Below are positions 22,307 through 33,113 of a stretch of 64,000 nt of DNA, one piece after another (position 1 is the stretch's first letter; each line of letters opens with the position of its first letter). Made by a program: the position numbers and the translations under genes. Source of the stretch: Venturia oleaginea (lineage: Eukaryota; Ascomycota; Dothideomycetes; Venturiales; Venturiaceae); NCBI GenBank assembly GCA_013176395.1, contig JABMLP010000018.1, positions 124,001 to 188,000 on the forward strand, given 5' to 3'. The notes below the pieces were generated by a model. That model was not told the DNA's origin. It saw only the letters and a list, made by a program, of their open reading frames with translations, and made no database searches.

Positions 22307-23110
22307 ATGGCCAAACTTCGATCGACATCGCGCCCACGCTCACGTACCCCACCACCACGTTACAATTCAGCCCCAAAAGCCCAAGCAATGGAAGAAACAA
22401 CAATCGGCAAGGTATACGCGTCTCCCTTTCTTGCACTCCTCGCTCGCATCAATGGAGAGGTTGCACGCAACCCGACGCCCTTGCACGATTTCTTCATGCC
22501 GCCGTCCCACTTGGCGAAAGACAACACAGTCGCGCGCTGCTCATCTCCGAAGGCAATTGGAAACTACCTCTCACCTGCCAAACCAGCCAGCAAACCGTTC
22601 ATCGCCACTCGAGGTAGGATCGCGCCAACACCAGTCATCGGCAATGAAGGAAAGGAGAACATGACATACAAGACTGCCGTGTCGGCGATGCAGCAAAGCA
22701 AAGAATATGCTCTAGGCGCGTTGGCTTTCCTCCAAGACGGGGCTGGGGAAGGCTCCGGCACCATGGTCAAGTTGAATACGAGTATGCCGTTGAATGCAGT
22801 GAGGCGCGAGTTGCCTTCTTTAGCCAGTGGTGATGGGACTGGGGACGTCCCCAAGAACTCCCGCTCCGTTGAGACCAGAGATGCAACCGAGACCGCCATC
22901 ATAGCCAGTTGGACGGAGGACAACGACCTAGATATCGGTGTGATCCTGAGAGCATTTTGGATGGAGGATGCAGTCTTTCATCGTCGTCTTGCGGTAAGTG
23001 TGGTAGATGTTTCTTGATTCTTTGAGCTGTGCTGACTGTTAACTTCATAGACTGCTGCTTTCGTCGTCGTTGTTCTCATAATATTTGCAAAGTGGTTGTT
23101 TGTTGCGTAG
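22307..23110 (+). CDS. Tail-anchored membrane protein with disordered cytosolic part
   Basis: Exon 1 22307-22993, 57-nt intron (GTAAGTG...TTCATAG), exon 2 23051-23110. Exon 2 supplies only TAAFVVVVLIIFAKWLFVA before the stop, a single hydrophobic helix at the extreme C-terminus. That is the architecture of tail-anchored proteins inserted post-translationally into ER or mitochondrial outer membrane. The start is ATG 22307 (CAAACATGGC); an in-frame ATG at 22259 would add 16 residues. The N-terminus is Arg/Ser/Pro-rich (RSTSRPRSRTPPP) and the middle has low complexity. No domain recognised. Without the splice the helix would be lost, which favours the intron. Confidence 0.65.
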
Positions 23111-25400
23111 GTGGATTGGCAAGCGGGAGTTTACGGTCTTTGCAAGTTGATTATTATCCTTGGAATTTGTCAGTAAGGAGTCTGGATTACTGCTGGCGAG
23201 GCTCGTTGTACAATTGTCTGGCTAGTTACTGCAATTTGACCCAATAGAATTGTGTGCTTCTATGGGTAACCTGAACTTCTCGATTCTTGACGGTGTGATA
23301 TCACCGTGAGATTTCAAGCTAATATAAACACTTTTAGTACTTACGGCATCGATATAGATAAATTGCTGGCAATCTCATTGAACTGGAATTGCCAGAATTT
23401 ACTTGGAGTGGAGATGATAAAATGTTTTGGGTCCATATGTGAGCCAGCTGCGAGTCGAATATTCGACACGTGAATCGACAGCTGCCGTATCTTTTTGTCT
23501 GCGAATTAGAATTTAGCGCGGAGAGAATGGAGATCTTTGCCGATTGGAAGGCTTGTACTCACAGGAGCCTTGTAGTTCTTCGACTGGTTCCCAAGAGCGT
23601 CGGTGATGCAGTACTTTGGTGAGATATGGATGTAGATGGCTGTTGTGCTTACTCTAACCAAGTTTATATTACTTTGGTTAGCACAATCCTGGACAGATAC
23701 CATAGGTCCCACAAGTACCTTTCGTAACCGTGTTGTTCGGCTGAGCGGGACATTAAGATGGTGCCGACCTGTTCATACGTTACTACTTGTTATAGCCCTT
23801 AGTAGATTAAGTGCCATATCATCCAGACCGATAGTTGAGATCACCGACAGGCGCTTTGTCCACGCATTTTGGATTGCGCCTAGTTAATCTGTGGGCTTGG
23901 TGTCTGGTTTGCAATAGAACACCCAACCCTGTGCAGCATCTCGCTCCACGACGAAGCTTTCTACAGCGAATGGCGCGACCTACGCTGGCGACAAGATACC
24001 TAGTAAAACGAAAGCTGTCGATAAGAATGCTAGCGTAATGAGATGAATGTGGGTTTGGCAACAAAATAGAGCGAATTTGTGTAGAGATTTAGGGAGCTAT
24101 CCGAGCTATCATACTATATGTGGAGAATGGATCATTCTCCAATGCTTTGAGAACGCCAGACGTTCGCCGCTATCTAGTTATTGGAAAATGGACCAGCGGT
24201 AACTATATTAGAAATGCCACAAACGCGTTACGCGAGCTGCTTGGAAGCAAAAGCTAGGTAGATCTCGTTTACATCAGTCACAACCAGTACAACGAGCTTC
24301 TAGGGTGTCTCTCATCCTGTTCCCCGTCTCTGCCATCCACTGTTGAGAAACAGGCACCAGTGATTGGAAAGATCTTTCATGCCAGAATGTTGGTTCTGAT
24401 CCAGTTGTGGCTGAATGCACCAACTGGGTTTCGGGAAGAGATGGGTTGTGACCTGTCCAATCAACGCTACGGCCGCCGGATGTATTCATATGTATACCAG
24501 TACTTGTCTAAGATCGTTACTGACTGGTGATTCGGACTGTGATCGGTTAGTAGGTTCTATGCATTATAAAGACGCTGCCAGCTTACTGACGTAAGAGATA
24601 TTGAGAATTGCGAGGAAGATAAGAAAAGACCGTGTCTTGAATGTGAGAATGGATGTTTTGATGCGTGCTTCGCAGTACTTTGAATTCTCGAATACATTGA
24701 TCCGAGCTCTGTTAGCTCGATGAAATAGATCAGGACGTAGTCAATCATACTACATTACCAAAGTGGGACACAGGATGTAGCCGAGCTCAGCACAATGCGA
24801 CAAGCCACATGAAAATGTCAAAGTCGAATGCAACTCAAATGGCTTCGTAAGTGAACCAGTCGCTGTGGTTTACTCGCCAGCAATTAGGAAGCATGTGATA
24901 TGCCAACCGAATGAGTGTTGAATGGCTGAGCAGACTCGGGCTCCGCGGAGCATGGGGTTTCAAAACGCCTCGAGCTGTCGTGTATAGTACTAAAGTCAGT
25001 CACGCCTGAAGATCAAACTTGGATAAGCCGTTGGGAAGCCTCAAGTACCGTTTGACTTCAAACAACGGTCCTGCTGCGCGATGGCCGCCTTTGTTCAGAC
25101 GTTGAACTCCTAACCAAGACTTTGTGCCAGAAGGGTCTGATAGGTAATCAATTCACCGCGCATGCGCGTTCCGAGCTTCAGCGGTAGTGGACGTGTTCCT
25201 CAAGATCTGAAGTATCGCGATGGCAAGTATGTCGAGGACGAAGTGGTTGAAGGGAGTTGGCTTTGAAGAGAAGGTGGTCATGAAGTTGAGAAAGGAAAAG
25301 AGAGAAGTTTGATGACCCGGTGGTCGGTACAACCGCTGAAACGAACGTCGCGACACCGAAGATACTCCGTAAAAGAGAGGCTGGGGCTGGGGCCCCAATT
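23111..25400. other. 2.3-kb gene-poor region left of the transposon
   Basis: Several minus-strand frames of 60-90 aa (for example 24274-24489) have no domain and no consistent splicing to each other. This could hold a decayed gene, but I cannot support one. Confidence 0.35.
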
Positions 25401-25429
25401 TACAGTAGGGTCGCACAAGTTTCCGTACA
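25401..25429 (+). repeat. Left terminal inverted repeat of the Tc1 element
   Basis: Begins TACAGTAGGG and ends in the shared aagtttccgtaca block; roughly 23 of 29 positions match the right end in reverse complement. Confidence 0.85.
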
Positions 25430-25560
25430 GCCGAGATCGCTCAAAAAATGGTGATTCTTGTAATTACATTATCGCGCTTTCAACGTGATCATTTTCGCTC
25501 ATATTCTCGTATAATGTACAGTAATACCAGGGCTACAAAATGAGCCAGTCAGTGAGCTAT

Positions 25561-26652
25561 TTAGTATTTTGTGTGCCAACCATCTGCCGCCAGTAATGCC
25601 TCAACCCTCCTTGGCATTGACTCAAGTACAGCATCAAAATAATGTTCAATAAGCCGCCAGGCCTTAATAAGTACTTCTCCTAGAACCTCTCGTATATTGT
25701 CTACACCGCCAGTAACGTATTCAATCATAGGTTCCACTTTGTAGACCAATTCCTTGAGCCTCCGCCAGAGGTTTTCAATCGGGTTCATATCAGGACTGTA
25801 GGGCGGCGCATCTTGTAGTGGAATGAGGTTTTCCTTAAACCAGACTGTAGTCTTTTCGGCTTTGTGGATAGGCGCGTTATCCTGCATAAATTTAAGGCCC
25901 GGTTCGTATACTGTAGATAGCATTTCGTCGAGTAACTTGATATACGAGTTCGTAGAGTAGCCTTGACGCTTGCTCTCTAGGTCACGCTTAAGAATGTACA
26001 ATTCAGAGCGCCCTACTTGGCCAGAGAAGCATGCCCAAATCATGATAGACACTCCTTTACCCTTCTTATAGGTATCAATCATTGAGGTCTCCCATTTTTG
26101 TCCTGGTGTGCGAAAACACCATGTTCTTGCCTTGCCGGTCCCTCGCTCAACTGAGCACTCGTCAGACCATATAATCTTCGCCCAATCTTCAGCTTTGCAC
26201 GAGATGTGCTGCTCTGCCCAGAGCTTCCTGGCGTCAGCATGTACCTGTGTGAGGAAAGGGCGCCTTGCAGACCTCCAATTTGCGATTCCGTACTCTTTCA
26301 ATATCCTCCTGATGGTATCCTTCGAAAAATCGATGCAAGCCTGTCTTTTGACCTCCTCGTACGTTAACTTAGGCTGCGTACGTATAATGCGTAACAGAGA
26401 TCGTTCATCTCGGTCTGTATACGAGCGTGGCCGGCCGCTAGAAGGTAGGGATTCGCCGTTCTGGCGTAATGGGGCCTTTTCAAGGCTGTATTGGATGGTG
26501 GAACGCGGTAGTTTTTGTAGCGCCGCAATTGCGCCTAAACCGAGCCCGGCTTCACGCTGCGCATCAATTTTGCCGCGTTGATATGAAGTAAGACGATGAT
26601 TAGGAAGCCTCTGCGGGTTTATAGGAGTCAATGGCTTTCGTTGAGGTGGCAT
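25561..26652 (-). CDS. Tc1/mariner transposase, intact
   Basis: 363 aa without introns or stops. Residues ~15-120 hold two helix-turn-helix regions (LTSYQRGKIDAQREAG, and TYEEVKRQACIDFSKDTIRR) for terminal-repeat binding, with a Tc1-like GRPRSY link between them. The catalytic triad is visible: D in IIWSDECSVE, D in KFMQDNAPIH and E in SPDMNPIENLW. By my count 34 residues separate the second D and the E, which defines the DD34E Tc1 group. The enzyme cuts and pastes the element at TA sites. All key residues are present, so it may be functional. Confidence 0.95.
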   Translation of the reverse strand: MPPQRKPLTPINPQRLPNHRLTSYQRGKIDAQREAGLGLGAIAALQKLPRSTIQYSLEKAPLRQNGESLPSSGRPRSYTDRDERSLLRIIRTQPKLTYEEVKRQACIDFSKDTIRRILKEYGIANWRSARRPFLTQVHADARKLWAEQHISCKAEDWAKIIWSDECSVERGTGKARTWCFRTPGQKWETSMIDTYKKGKGVSIMIWACFSGQVGRSELYILKRDLESKRQGYSTNSYIKLLDEMLSTVYEPGLKFMQDNAPIHKAEKTTVWFKENLIPLQDAPPYSPDMNPIENLWRRLKELVYKVEPMIEYVTGGVDNIREVLGEVLIKAWRLIEHYFDAVLESMPRRVEALLAADGWHTKY

Positions 26653-26715
26653 AATGGTAGTGCAAAGATAATGTGTTAAAAAATGAGAGGTGTAGATTTC
26701 GCGTTTTCGCTTAAT

Positions 26716-26744
26716 TGTACGGAAACTTTTGCCCTAGTACTGTA
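26716..26744 (-). repeat. Right terminal inverted repeat of the Tc1 element
   Basis: Reverse complement begins TACAGTACTA and shares the inner aagtttccgtaca block with the left end. Confidence 0.85.
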
Positions 26745-26907
26745 GCTCAAAGCACCGATCGTCCTGGCTTCCGTGTCTCCAGATCCCCTGCGCGCGCGGA
26801 GTTAAGAGCTCCCCTGGAAAGTTGATCGAACCTCTTTCCCAGCTCCACCGTTCCCTCCTTTCCATTCCTCACTCACCCCCAATTCTTTCACACCTACCGC
26901 TCCAGTC

Positions 26908-27880
26908 ATGTCGACGCGCAAGAGAAAACAAGAGGCCGATGTCGAGGAGGAGTTCCAGAGTCTTCCTGAGGACAGCGAGGAAGAGGAAGAGTAAGTTGCG
27001 TCATTTCGTCATCTCTCTGGTGTCGCAACCGAGTGCAATGTGGTCAATTGTGGTCGCATCTTCATCGGATTTTTGTCTTCTTCTGCTGCCAGGTGATGCG
27101 ACGATGTCAGTAGCTCCAATGGGCATGTTGTTCTACTCAATCCCCATATCCTGTCTTTGCCGCTGAGCCCATGTGAAATGAAGCCATTTTTGAGCGGTTC
27201 CTCAGTCAGGTCAGTAGGGAATATGTAAAAGGCTTGCCCATTGATTGAACCCTTTTTCAGTTTGAAACCCTGCTGTTATGCTGCATGCCTGCTAGAGGTA
27301 ATACTCACCATCTCTTAGGTACGACGAATCTGGCTCAGAAGTGTACGCCGAAGACGACGACGATGAAGATTCCGAGGTCGAGGAGGAAGCTGCCGCTCGT
27401 AAGTGTGAAATGCACACAATCGTTTATTTTGGTCTTGCAGTATCCATTCTTGGATCGCGTTGAACTTTGTGACTTTCTTTTCTTCTCACTCGCAATTGAC
27501 GCCTTGTATTGCATTTATGCAGCCACTATATCTGCTATGAGGACGAAGCTGACATGGGCTTGCTCCCAGCTTCTAAAGCCGCACCTCCATCAGGCCGTGC
27601 CAAGCGCCAAAAGACCGGCAAGGAAACTGCCTCCAAGGAAGATGTTGGAGATGGTGAAGTAGAAGACGGAAAAGATGATGGAAAAGGTGATAAAAAAGGT
27701 GATGGAAAAAGTGGTGGAAAAGGTGAGGAAAAAGATGGAAAAGGTGAGGAAGAAGATGATGGGAAAGGTGATGATGGCAAAGAGGCTGAAGTAAAGAAAA
27801 CTGTGAAACAGGCCGCAAAGATCTCTGCTCCCAAGAAGAAGGCAAAAACTGAGGACGATGCCGAAGATGATGAGGAGTGA
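26908..27880 (+). CDS. Acidic, Lys-rich low-complexity protein (157 aa)
   Basis: Exons 26908-26990, 27319-27398 and 27570-27880. The joins restore one frame (EEE|YDESGSE and AAA|PSKAAPP), the last intron has a CTGAC branch point before CTCCCAG, and the first intron is long (328 nt). The N-terminus starts MSTRKRKQE and is followed by Glu/Asp-rich segments. A central part is built of short GK/GD/GE repeats (for example GKGDKKGDGKSGGKGEEKDG), and the end is KKKAKTEDDAEDDEE. Basic and acidic blocks with no folded domain suggest a nuclear or histone-interacting protein, but that is inference from composition only. The Gly-Lys array is DNA-repetitive and likely variable in length. Confidence 0.6.
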
Positions 27881-28172
27881 GTTGAGGCTCAGTATCTTGC
27901 ACTGGAAGTTTGTATAAGTTTCTGTAGCCCGGGAGATGTAACAACGTTGATGTATTTGTTATTCTCTTTTCCTCAACGTCTTTGTATTCTCAATGCCTGA
28001 CCTGTGGTAAACAAATCGGGCATTCATCAGCTAATAAGCCACGGACCTTGGATATCACATGGACATTAGGATGGGGCCTAGTCTCCGCTTGTGTTCATAT
28101 CTCCAGTTCTCTTACCAACTCCTACAATTCACACATAAGCCATCAAATTCAATCATCTCCACCGTCCCCATC

Positions 28173-29326
28173 ATGGCAGGCGAAAATGGAGACGCCGAGG
28201 CTCCAGCCACCATTATCTTCGACCCTCGAGGTGACCTGCTTTTTATAGTCGGCGACATCAAGCAACCAGTCTTGATCTCTGCCCGCCTTCTTCAAGTCGC
28301 GTCCGAAGTGTTTCAGGCCATGCTTGGACCGAATTTCAAAGAGGGGACAGAGCTGGCACATCACGACAGGTAATCCACGGCCCCAAAACTATATGAAGCT
28401 TCGTGCTAATCATCCTTTGCAGTCAGCAGTTAGGTCCCTACTGTCACTACCAGACGATGAACCTGAGTCTATGAAGGTTCTCTGCGGTGTTCTTCATCAC
28501 AGTTATCATATCCGCGACAAAAACACAATGAGCATGGACCTCTTGAACTCAGTCGCAGCACTTGCAGACAATTATGAATGTGCTAGCGCTCTATACTATC
28601 CAGAAACTGTGTGGCTTGAAGCCAAATTGCAAGCGGCTGCCACTCCCGGTCACGAGTCGCTCTTAGGCGTTGCTCTCCAGCTTGATTCACCTGGAATATT
28701 CCGCAAAATTTCTCAGGAGCTGATACTCAACTGGACTGGCTCTTACAAGACACTAGCGGACAAGGGTAGCATCGATGCCTCTGTGCTTTTTACGTAATAT
28801 CCGTGCAGTGTTTCTCTGGCTTCAGCATGACTGATATTTTCTAGACCAAATTCAAGAGCAACGCCAGGAAGCCTGGAGTGCTGTTAGCAACGCCTTGTCC
28901 ACTCACGCACGCCTTCTTCGATCGAACCTTGATTACGAGCAAGCATCTCGTACTACCGAGAGCATCGTCCTTACAAGCTATTGTGGTCACCCAAAAATCT
29001 GCAAAGCATGCACCATCGCCCAACCTTTGCTGGTGATCGGCTTTCAAAAAGCTCTCCAAGATCTCAATCTTTGGCCACTTCCAGTTCAGCAAAGCATCAT
29101 TTCCAGCATCAGAAAGCTAGCCACACTCCAGGAAAAAGATTGCCACACATATCTTGCCGCCACCAAAATCTACATTGGCGGCACCAACTGTTCCTGCTTT
29201 CCAACACCGAAGGCACTACTGGATTCGATCACAAAGGCTGTTGCTACTGCTGCTCCTGGTCTCCGTCTGGATTGCGTCAAAGCTGGAGAGAAACAAACCT
29301 CTGGTTGCCGGGTCGCACACAAATGA
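28173..29326 (+). CDS. BTB/POZ-domain protein
   Basis: Exons 28173-28369, 28434-28765 and 28845-29326 give 336 aa. The BTB core is recognisable: DLLFIVGD then LISARLLQVASEVFQAMLGP near residues 18-52, then the LPDDEPESMKVLCGVLHH block that follows it in fungal members. The C-terminus has the Cys-containing pattern GLRLDCVKAGEKQ and CRVAHK usual for this family of Leotiomycete BTB proteins. The first intron uses the fourth AG of gcagtcagcagttag, because earlier ones break the frame; the second uses GTAGCA as donor with a CTGAT branch point. BTB proteins dimerise and often act as adaptors for cullin-3 ligases or in transcription; the specific role is unknown. Confidence 0.7.
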
Positions 29327-29713
29327 GGGATGGCATGAAGCTATACGTGGTTGTATGGAAACACCTATGTAGTCATGTAAGTCCCATGATTTGCTAGACT
29401 GTAGACCTTACTGATGCAAAGCAGGGATTACTATGTACTTTACTGGAACTGGACTGGGCTGGAAGTGTTGATGATGGACCAGTTTGGTGTATCTACGTCT
29501 TTCGAGACAAGATCCTAGTGGCTATTAGTGCATGTATTGGGACCAGTCAGGGATTTCCCTCTTGAGACGGTCCAAGGAATTGCTCATAGTTCCTGCTTCA
29601 TGAGACACACCAATACATTAAAGTCGAGTACCTCAAGGTTCCATGCGAGCCTTTGTACACCAACCAGTCTCTCCAAAGTCGTCACCTTTCTCAATGATCC
29701 AAGCAGGTCCCAT
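29327..29713. other. Convergent 3' intergenic region
   Basis: Lies between the stop of the BTB gene and the stop of the minus-strand membrane protein gene. Plus-strand frames extending into that gene are its antisense shadow. Confidence 0.4.
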
Positions 29714-30908
29714 TCAACAATCCCCTCCCCACCCAAGCGACCTATTAACCTGATTATAAGCATTCAACCCAGCACCAAAGAAACCAACCGCAGTATCAAA
29801 CCCCTCATGCCCACTCCTGAACTCCCGCTCCTGCGCATTCGCCTTAGCCAAATCCTCCTCTGTCAACATCCCATGTCTCTTCTGCAAAACAGCCTTCTCA
29901 ATAGACCCAGCCCAAATCGCAAACCACTTTTTCTCACTGATAGTCGCATACCTCTTATTATCCCCACTCGCATCGGTCCTCGAGAAGGCCCAATCCACTT
30001 TGACAACGGCCCAGCGTTTGGTAGCGAAGAAAAGATAGGGCCAGGTGAAGATAAACATGAGGGTGAGGTAGAAGATCATGTAGATCCATGGTGTCAACCG
30101 CCAACGATTTTGCCACGTGGAGCTATAGATTTTGGACTCTCTGTTTTCGACTGGGAAGGTTATGTCGACGTTGCCGCGGTAATTCGTGCTGTTGATTAGA
30201 GATTTGAGGGTGTCGTAGAGATATTTGGTGTCCAGGCCTGTTACTTGGCGAGTGAGAGAGAAGCTAGTATGTCGAATTAGATCGTTTGCCAATTGCACAC
30301 TGGAATTGGAATGATTACGTTTTGACTCCTGAATGAGAGGCACAGTATAAGTGACACCATTCCTTCATTTCCGGTCTAATCATGTCCTCCGCAGCTTCGG
30401 CATCACCTTTTCGGGGCTCAGCCATTTTCTTCAAGATCGTGCCACGATGTGTCTTTTCCGAATTCTTGACTGTGCGCATGTTGACCCACGGCGAATTCCC
30501 AGTGGCGTCAATAGGCAGGTATTCCGTCATGCGCAATTGGACATCAAAATCAGTGACAGTACTCGTTTCCTCTTTCTTCCCATTCCTAGTAGTCTCCTTA
30601 TGAGTCCCAAAAATTCTGATCATTTGCGCGGGAGGAATCGTAGCCCATTTCCTGATGATTTGTTCCGCGTAAACGGGATCGCAATCGAATCGTGGATCCA
30701 TAAAGGCATGCATTTCAGGGAAGACTTTGTAAGGTTGTATGGTTTCTGAATCTGTGAGAATTGGTACCGATTCATCTCCATCTGTATAAGCTGGTGGATT
30801 TTCGATGGCATCGTGGAAGTTGCCGATTCCTTGGGCTGTTTGCAGAGAGACGGCATCTTCGAGTGTGGGGTCGTCACGATAGGCTGGAGGCGGCGTTGGT
30901 TTGCCCAT
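29714..30908 (-). CDS. Conserved fungal membrane protein, unknown function
   Basis: Exon 1 30908-30319 and exon 2 30263-29714, 55-nt intron (GTAATC...ATACTAG), 379 aa. The N-terminal ~65 residues are Pro-rich and acidic (MGKPTPPPAYRDD, NPPAYTDGDE, PY-type motifs that can bind WW domains of Rsp5/Nedd4 ligases). The middle carries WCHLYCASHSGVKT, which runs straight into exon 2. A hydrophobic segment follows (WIYMIFYLTLMFIFTWPYLFF), then KRWAVVKVDWAFSRT and a helical C-terminus. I recall this architecture from many ascomycetes but no assigned function. The join recreates the continuous GVKTFSLTRQV stretch, supporting the splice. Confidence 0.75.
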
Positions 30909-31331
30909 AGTGATAAGATTGATATGCTTATAGATGGAAGAATGCAGTCAGGAGATGGAGAATAAATAGAAGGATGAAGGCGAAAGGGCGTGATACGAGG
31001 GTCGGTTATGTTTTTGAGGTGTCACGGCGAAGGGGGCGGTGCTTGTCGAAACTAGGCAGCGTCCGATTCTTACAAGGAGAATAACCCTTTCTGGGCTCAA
31101 ATACGAGGAATTTTCGGCTGGATAGAATAGCCATCCTCGAGTGCATAAGAAGTGAAGCAGGATTTGGATCAAAAAGGGGTGAAACGATAGAATGCGGTTA
31201 AGCGCGAGAAAGCTGAGGCCTGGTGGTGAGATCTTCGCAACGCCACCTGTTCACTCATTCTATCAACATCAACACGAAGGTTTGGACGATGGCCGGCTCC
31301 ATGTTTTCCATCGCTGGAATCAGTAGTAGAC
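30909..31331. other. Intergenic, nothing recognised
   Basis: Promoter side of the preceding minus-strand gene. Frames of 60-75 aa only. Confidence 0.35.
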
Positions 31332-31778
31332 TTAAATGAATATGAGTCTATTCTTGGAATTCCATCCACTGGCCGTCAAGAACGACTCTACTGACGTTCG
31401 CAACGCCATATTCCACAAACCCCAAGCCAGCGACCCAAATTCTTCAACAAGCTTTCAAAACCCCACACCGGTGTCCAAAGGAGCTATAACAGCTCCAAAA
31501 AACACCTCTCGCGTGTTCAACTCCCATTGTTCCATCACAAACACCAAGCCCACCACCGCAGCGCCATCAAAAACCATCACAACCCTCTTCTTCAATCACC
31601 AACCCATAGGCAAGCCAATCAACGAAAAGAAGTACTTGTGGTTTGTAAAAAAAAATCTCTCCCGATCCGAAGACCAAGAGAAGTGGTCATGTATGTAGTT
31701 TCCAACTAGCAATAACACAGGCTCAGACGAATCTTTACTGCCATGCGTATGCCCGTGCACTTGTGGAATATTAGCCAT
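31332..31778 (-). pseudogene. Possible decayed ORF with two in-frame TGA codons
   Basis: From an ATG at 31778 (MANIPQVHGHTHGSKDSSE) one frame runs 149 codons to a TAA at 31332, interrupted only by two TGA codons. Between them the translation is protein-like (VVMVFDGAAVVGLVFVMEQW). The opposite strand of the same DNA also has a long frame, so the signal may be coincidental. If real, CGA-to-TGA changes or a missed intron could explain it. No family recognised. Confidence 0.2.
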
Positions 31779-32096
31779 TGTGCAAAGCGTAGTGGGGAAG
31801 GAGGAGACAAACCTAGAATGAAGAGAAAAGAGGAATTGGCGGGAGAGTTGAGGGAATTTATATAGGGACCAAACCATGGAAAGATGGAAAAGATGGATCC
31901 ACAGAGCAAATGAAGACCACGGCTCGCGAAAAGCGTAAAAGGTACCACGCTACCACAAAAACACATTTCAGTCCTCGTAACTAGAAAGTCTCCCACTTCC
32001 AACCCACAACTTCCTCGATCCGAATTTCAAGCGCACTTGCAAGCGTCGCAAGCAAACCACATCGCAAGAAACATCATCTCACCAACCCCACTCACC
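31779..32096. other. Short intergenic region
   Basis: Upstream of the small mitochondrial-type protein gene; CA-rich leader just before its ATG. Confidence 0.35.
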
Positions 32097-32477
32097 ATGT
32101 CCTCAAACCTCCTTTCTCGTCTCCGCCGACCAATCACCCAACTCCAACTCCTACCAACTCGACCTCCTCTTCCACTAGTCCACTCACGAGGCCTCATCGA
32201 CCGCAAATCAAAAACCAAACCCGAGGACGAAGACCACGTATTCCACGAACTATGGTGGCATCCCAAATTCGTCGCGCTCCTGCGACCAGGTCAAACCAAG
32301 GAAGAAATAGACGTAATCGCCGATAGGATAAAGAAGGAGAAGGAGTATATAGAGCTCGTCGCCCGCGAACGGGAAGACTTCAGGAAGGCCAAGAAACAGT
32401 GGGAACAGATGTGGAGGGAGATGGATGAGGAGAGAGCAGAAGATGAGGCAAAAAAGCGCGCCGCATCTGCATCTTGA
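32097..32477 (+). CDS. Small protein with mitochondrial-type N-terminus
   Basis: 126 aa from ATG 32097 (tcaccATGTCC); an in-frame ATG 20 codons upstream has a worse context. The first ~40 residues (SNLLSRLRRPITQLQLL... to HSRG) are Arg/Leu/Ser-rich without acids, as in mitochondrial presequences. The body has HELWWHPKFVALLRPGQT followed by a long charged helix (KKEKEYIELVAREREDF onward) that may form a coiled coil. Family unknown; it could be a small assembly factor or ribosome-associated protein, which is speculation. Confidence 0.5.
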   Translation: MSSNLLSRLRRPITQLQLLPTRPPLPLVHSRGLIDRKSKTKPEDEDHVFHELWWHPKFVALLRPGQTKEEIDVIADRIKKEKEYIELVAREREDFRKAKKQWEQMWREMDEERAEDEAKKRAASAS

Positions 32478-33113
32478 GAAGCTCTGCTCTTTTCAAACAC
32501 CACATCAGCGGTCTTTCTCCCTATGACATCCTCGAGACTTAGCGAAGTCATTCAACCCTACCTGAAACCAATGTACTATCACAAGAGGAGGCAGGAACAG
32601 ATAAAGCGATCTGTTTCTGCAGCTTGTTATTCTCTTCAAATTACAACATACCAGTCCATCATAAGAGGAGGCAAAAACAGATAAGCGATCTGTTTCTGCA
32701 GCTTGTTATTCTCTTCAAATTACAACATACCAGTCCTTTCTATTCGACGGCCAACGCAATATTAGGCGGTGGGCGTTTGGCAGGGCTGAGGGCGATGTTA
32801 TTATGTATCAGCCTTTGGAAAGGGGGTTAATGAGGACGAACAGATTGTGTTTATCTGTTCGCTTTAATTCACTGCTTGGTTGAGATCAGCGTGCCTGGGC
32901 ATGAAAAACAGAGCTTAGCTTTAGCTCTTCTTGAAGAGAGGATACCCTGCCTATAAAGATACTCTTTGCCAATGTGATAGGACTGTCATGATTCACGAAA
33001 GTTCGATTTGGATATCGCAGGACTGTATCTACTTCCTTCCATACTCTTATCATATAACATTCATAATCGACCTGCTCGCATTAACCACATGATCGACCGT
33101 GAAAACAGGAATT
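32478..33113. other. Convergent intergenic region with an 80-bp tandem duplication
   Basis: 3' regions of two convergent genes. Apart from the duplication at 32578-32736 nothing else was recognised. Confidence 0.4.
32578..32736. repeat. Tandem duplication, two copies of ~80 bp
   Basis: Copies start at 32578 and 32658 (atcacaagaggaggc / atcataagaggaggc) and both end in cataccagtcc. They differ by a handful of bases and one 1-nt indel, so the duplication is young. Confidence 0.9.

Larger units (their letters stand above)
25401..26744 (-). mobile_element. Complete Tc1/mariner-type DNA transposon (DD34E)
   Basis: Imperfect 29-bp terminal inverted repeats (25401-25429 and 26716-26744) start with TACAGTA and end in aagtttccgtaca. 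The terminal TA on each side is consistent with the TA duplication these elements make on insertion. The 1,344-bp unit contains one uninterrupted transposase gene. The intact frame suggests a recent arrival or continuing activity. It lies about 160 nt upstream of the gene starting at 26908. Confidence 0.9.

Noticed and set aside
27535..27834. Ser/Pro/Phe-rich minus-strand frame
   Set aside because: Antisense of the Gly-Lys coding repeat.
28844..29326. BTB gene first read as frameshifted
   Set aside because: A GTAGCA donor at 28766 and the TTAG acceptor at 28433 restore a single 336-aa frame, so no pseudogene is needed.
29528..30199. 223-aa plus-strand frame
   Set aside because: Overlaps exon 2 of the conserved membrane protein on the other strand, whose sequence is far more protein-like.
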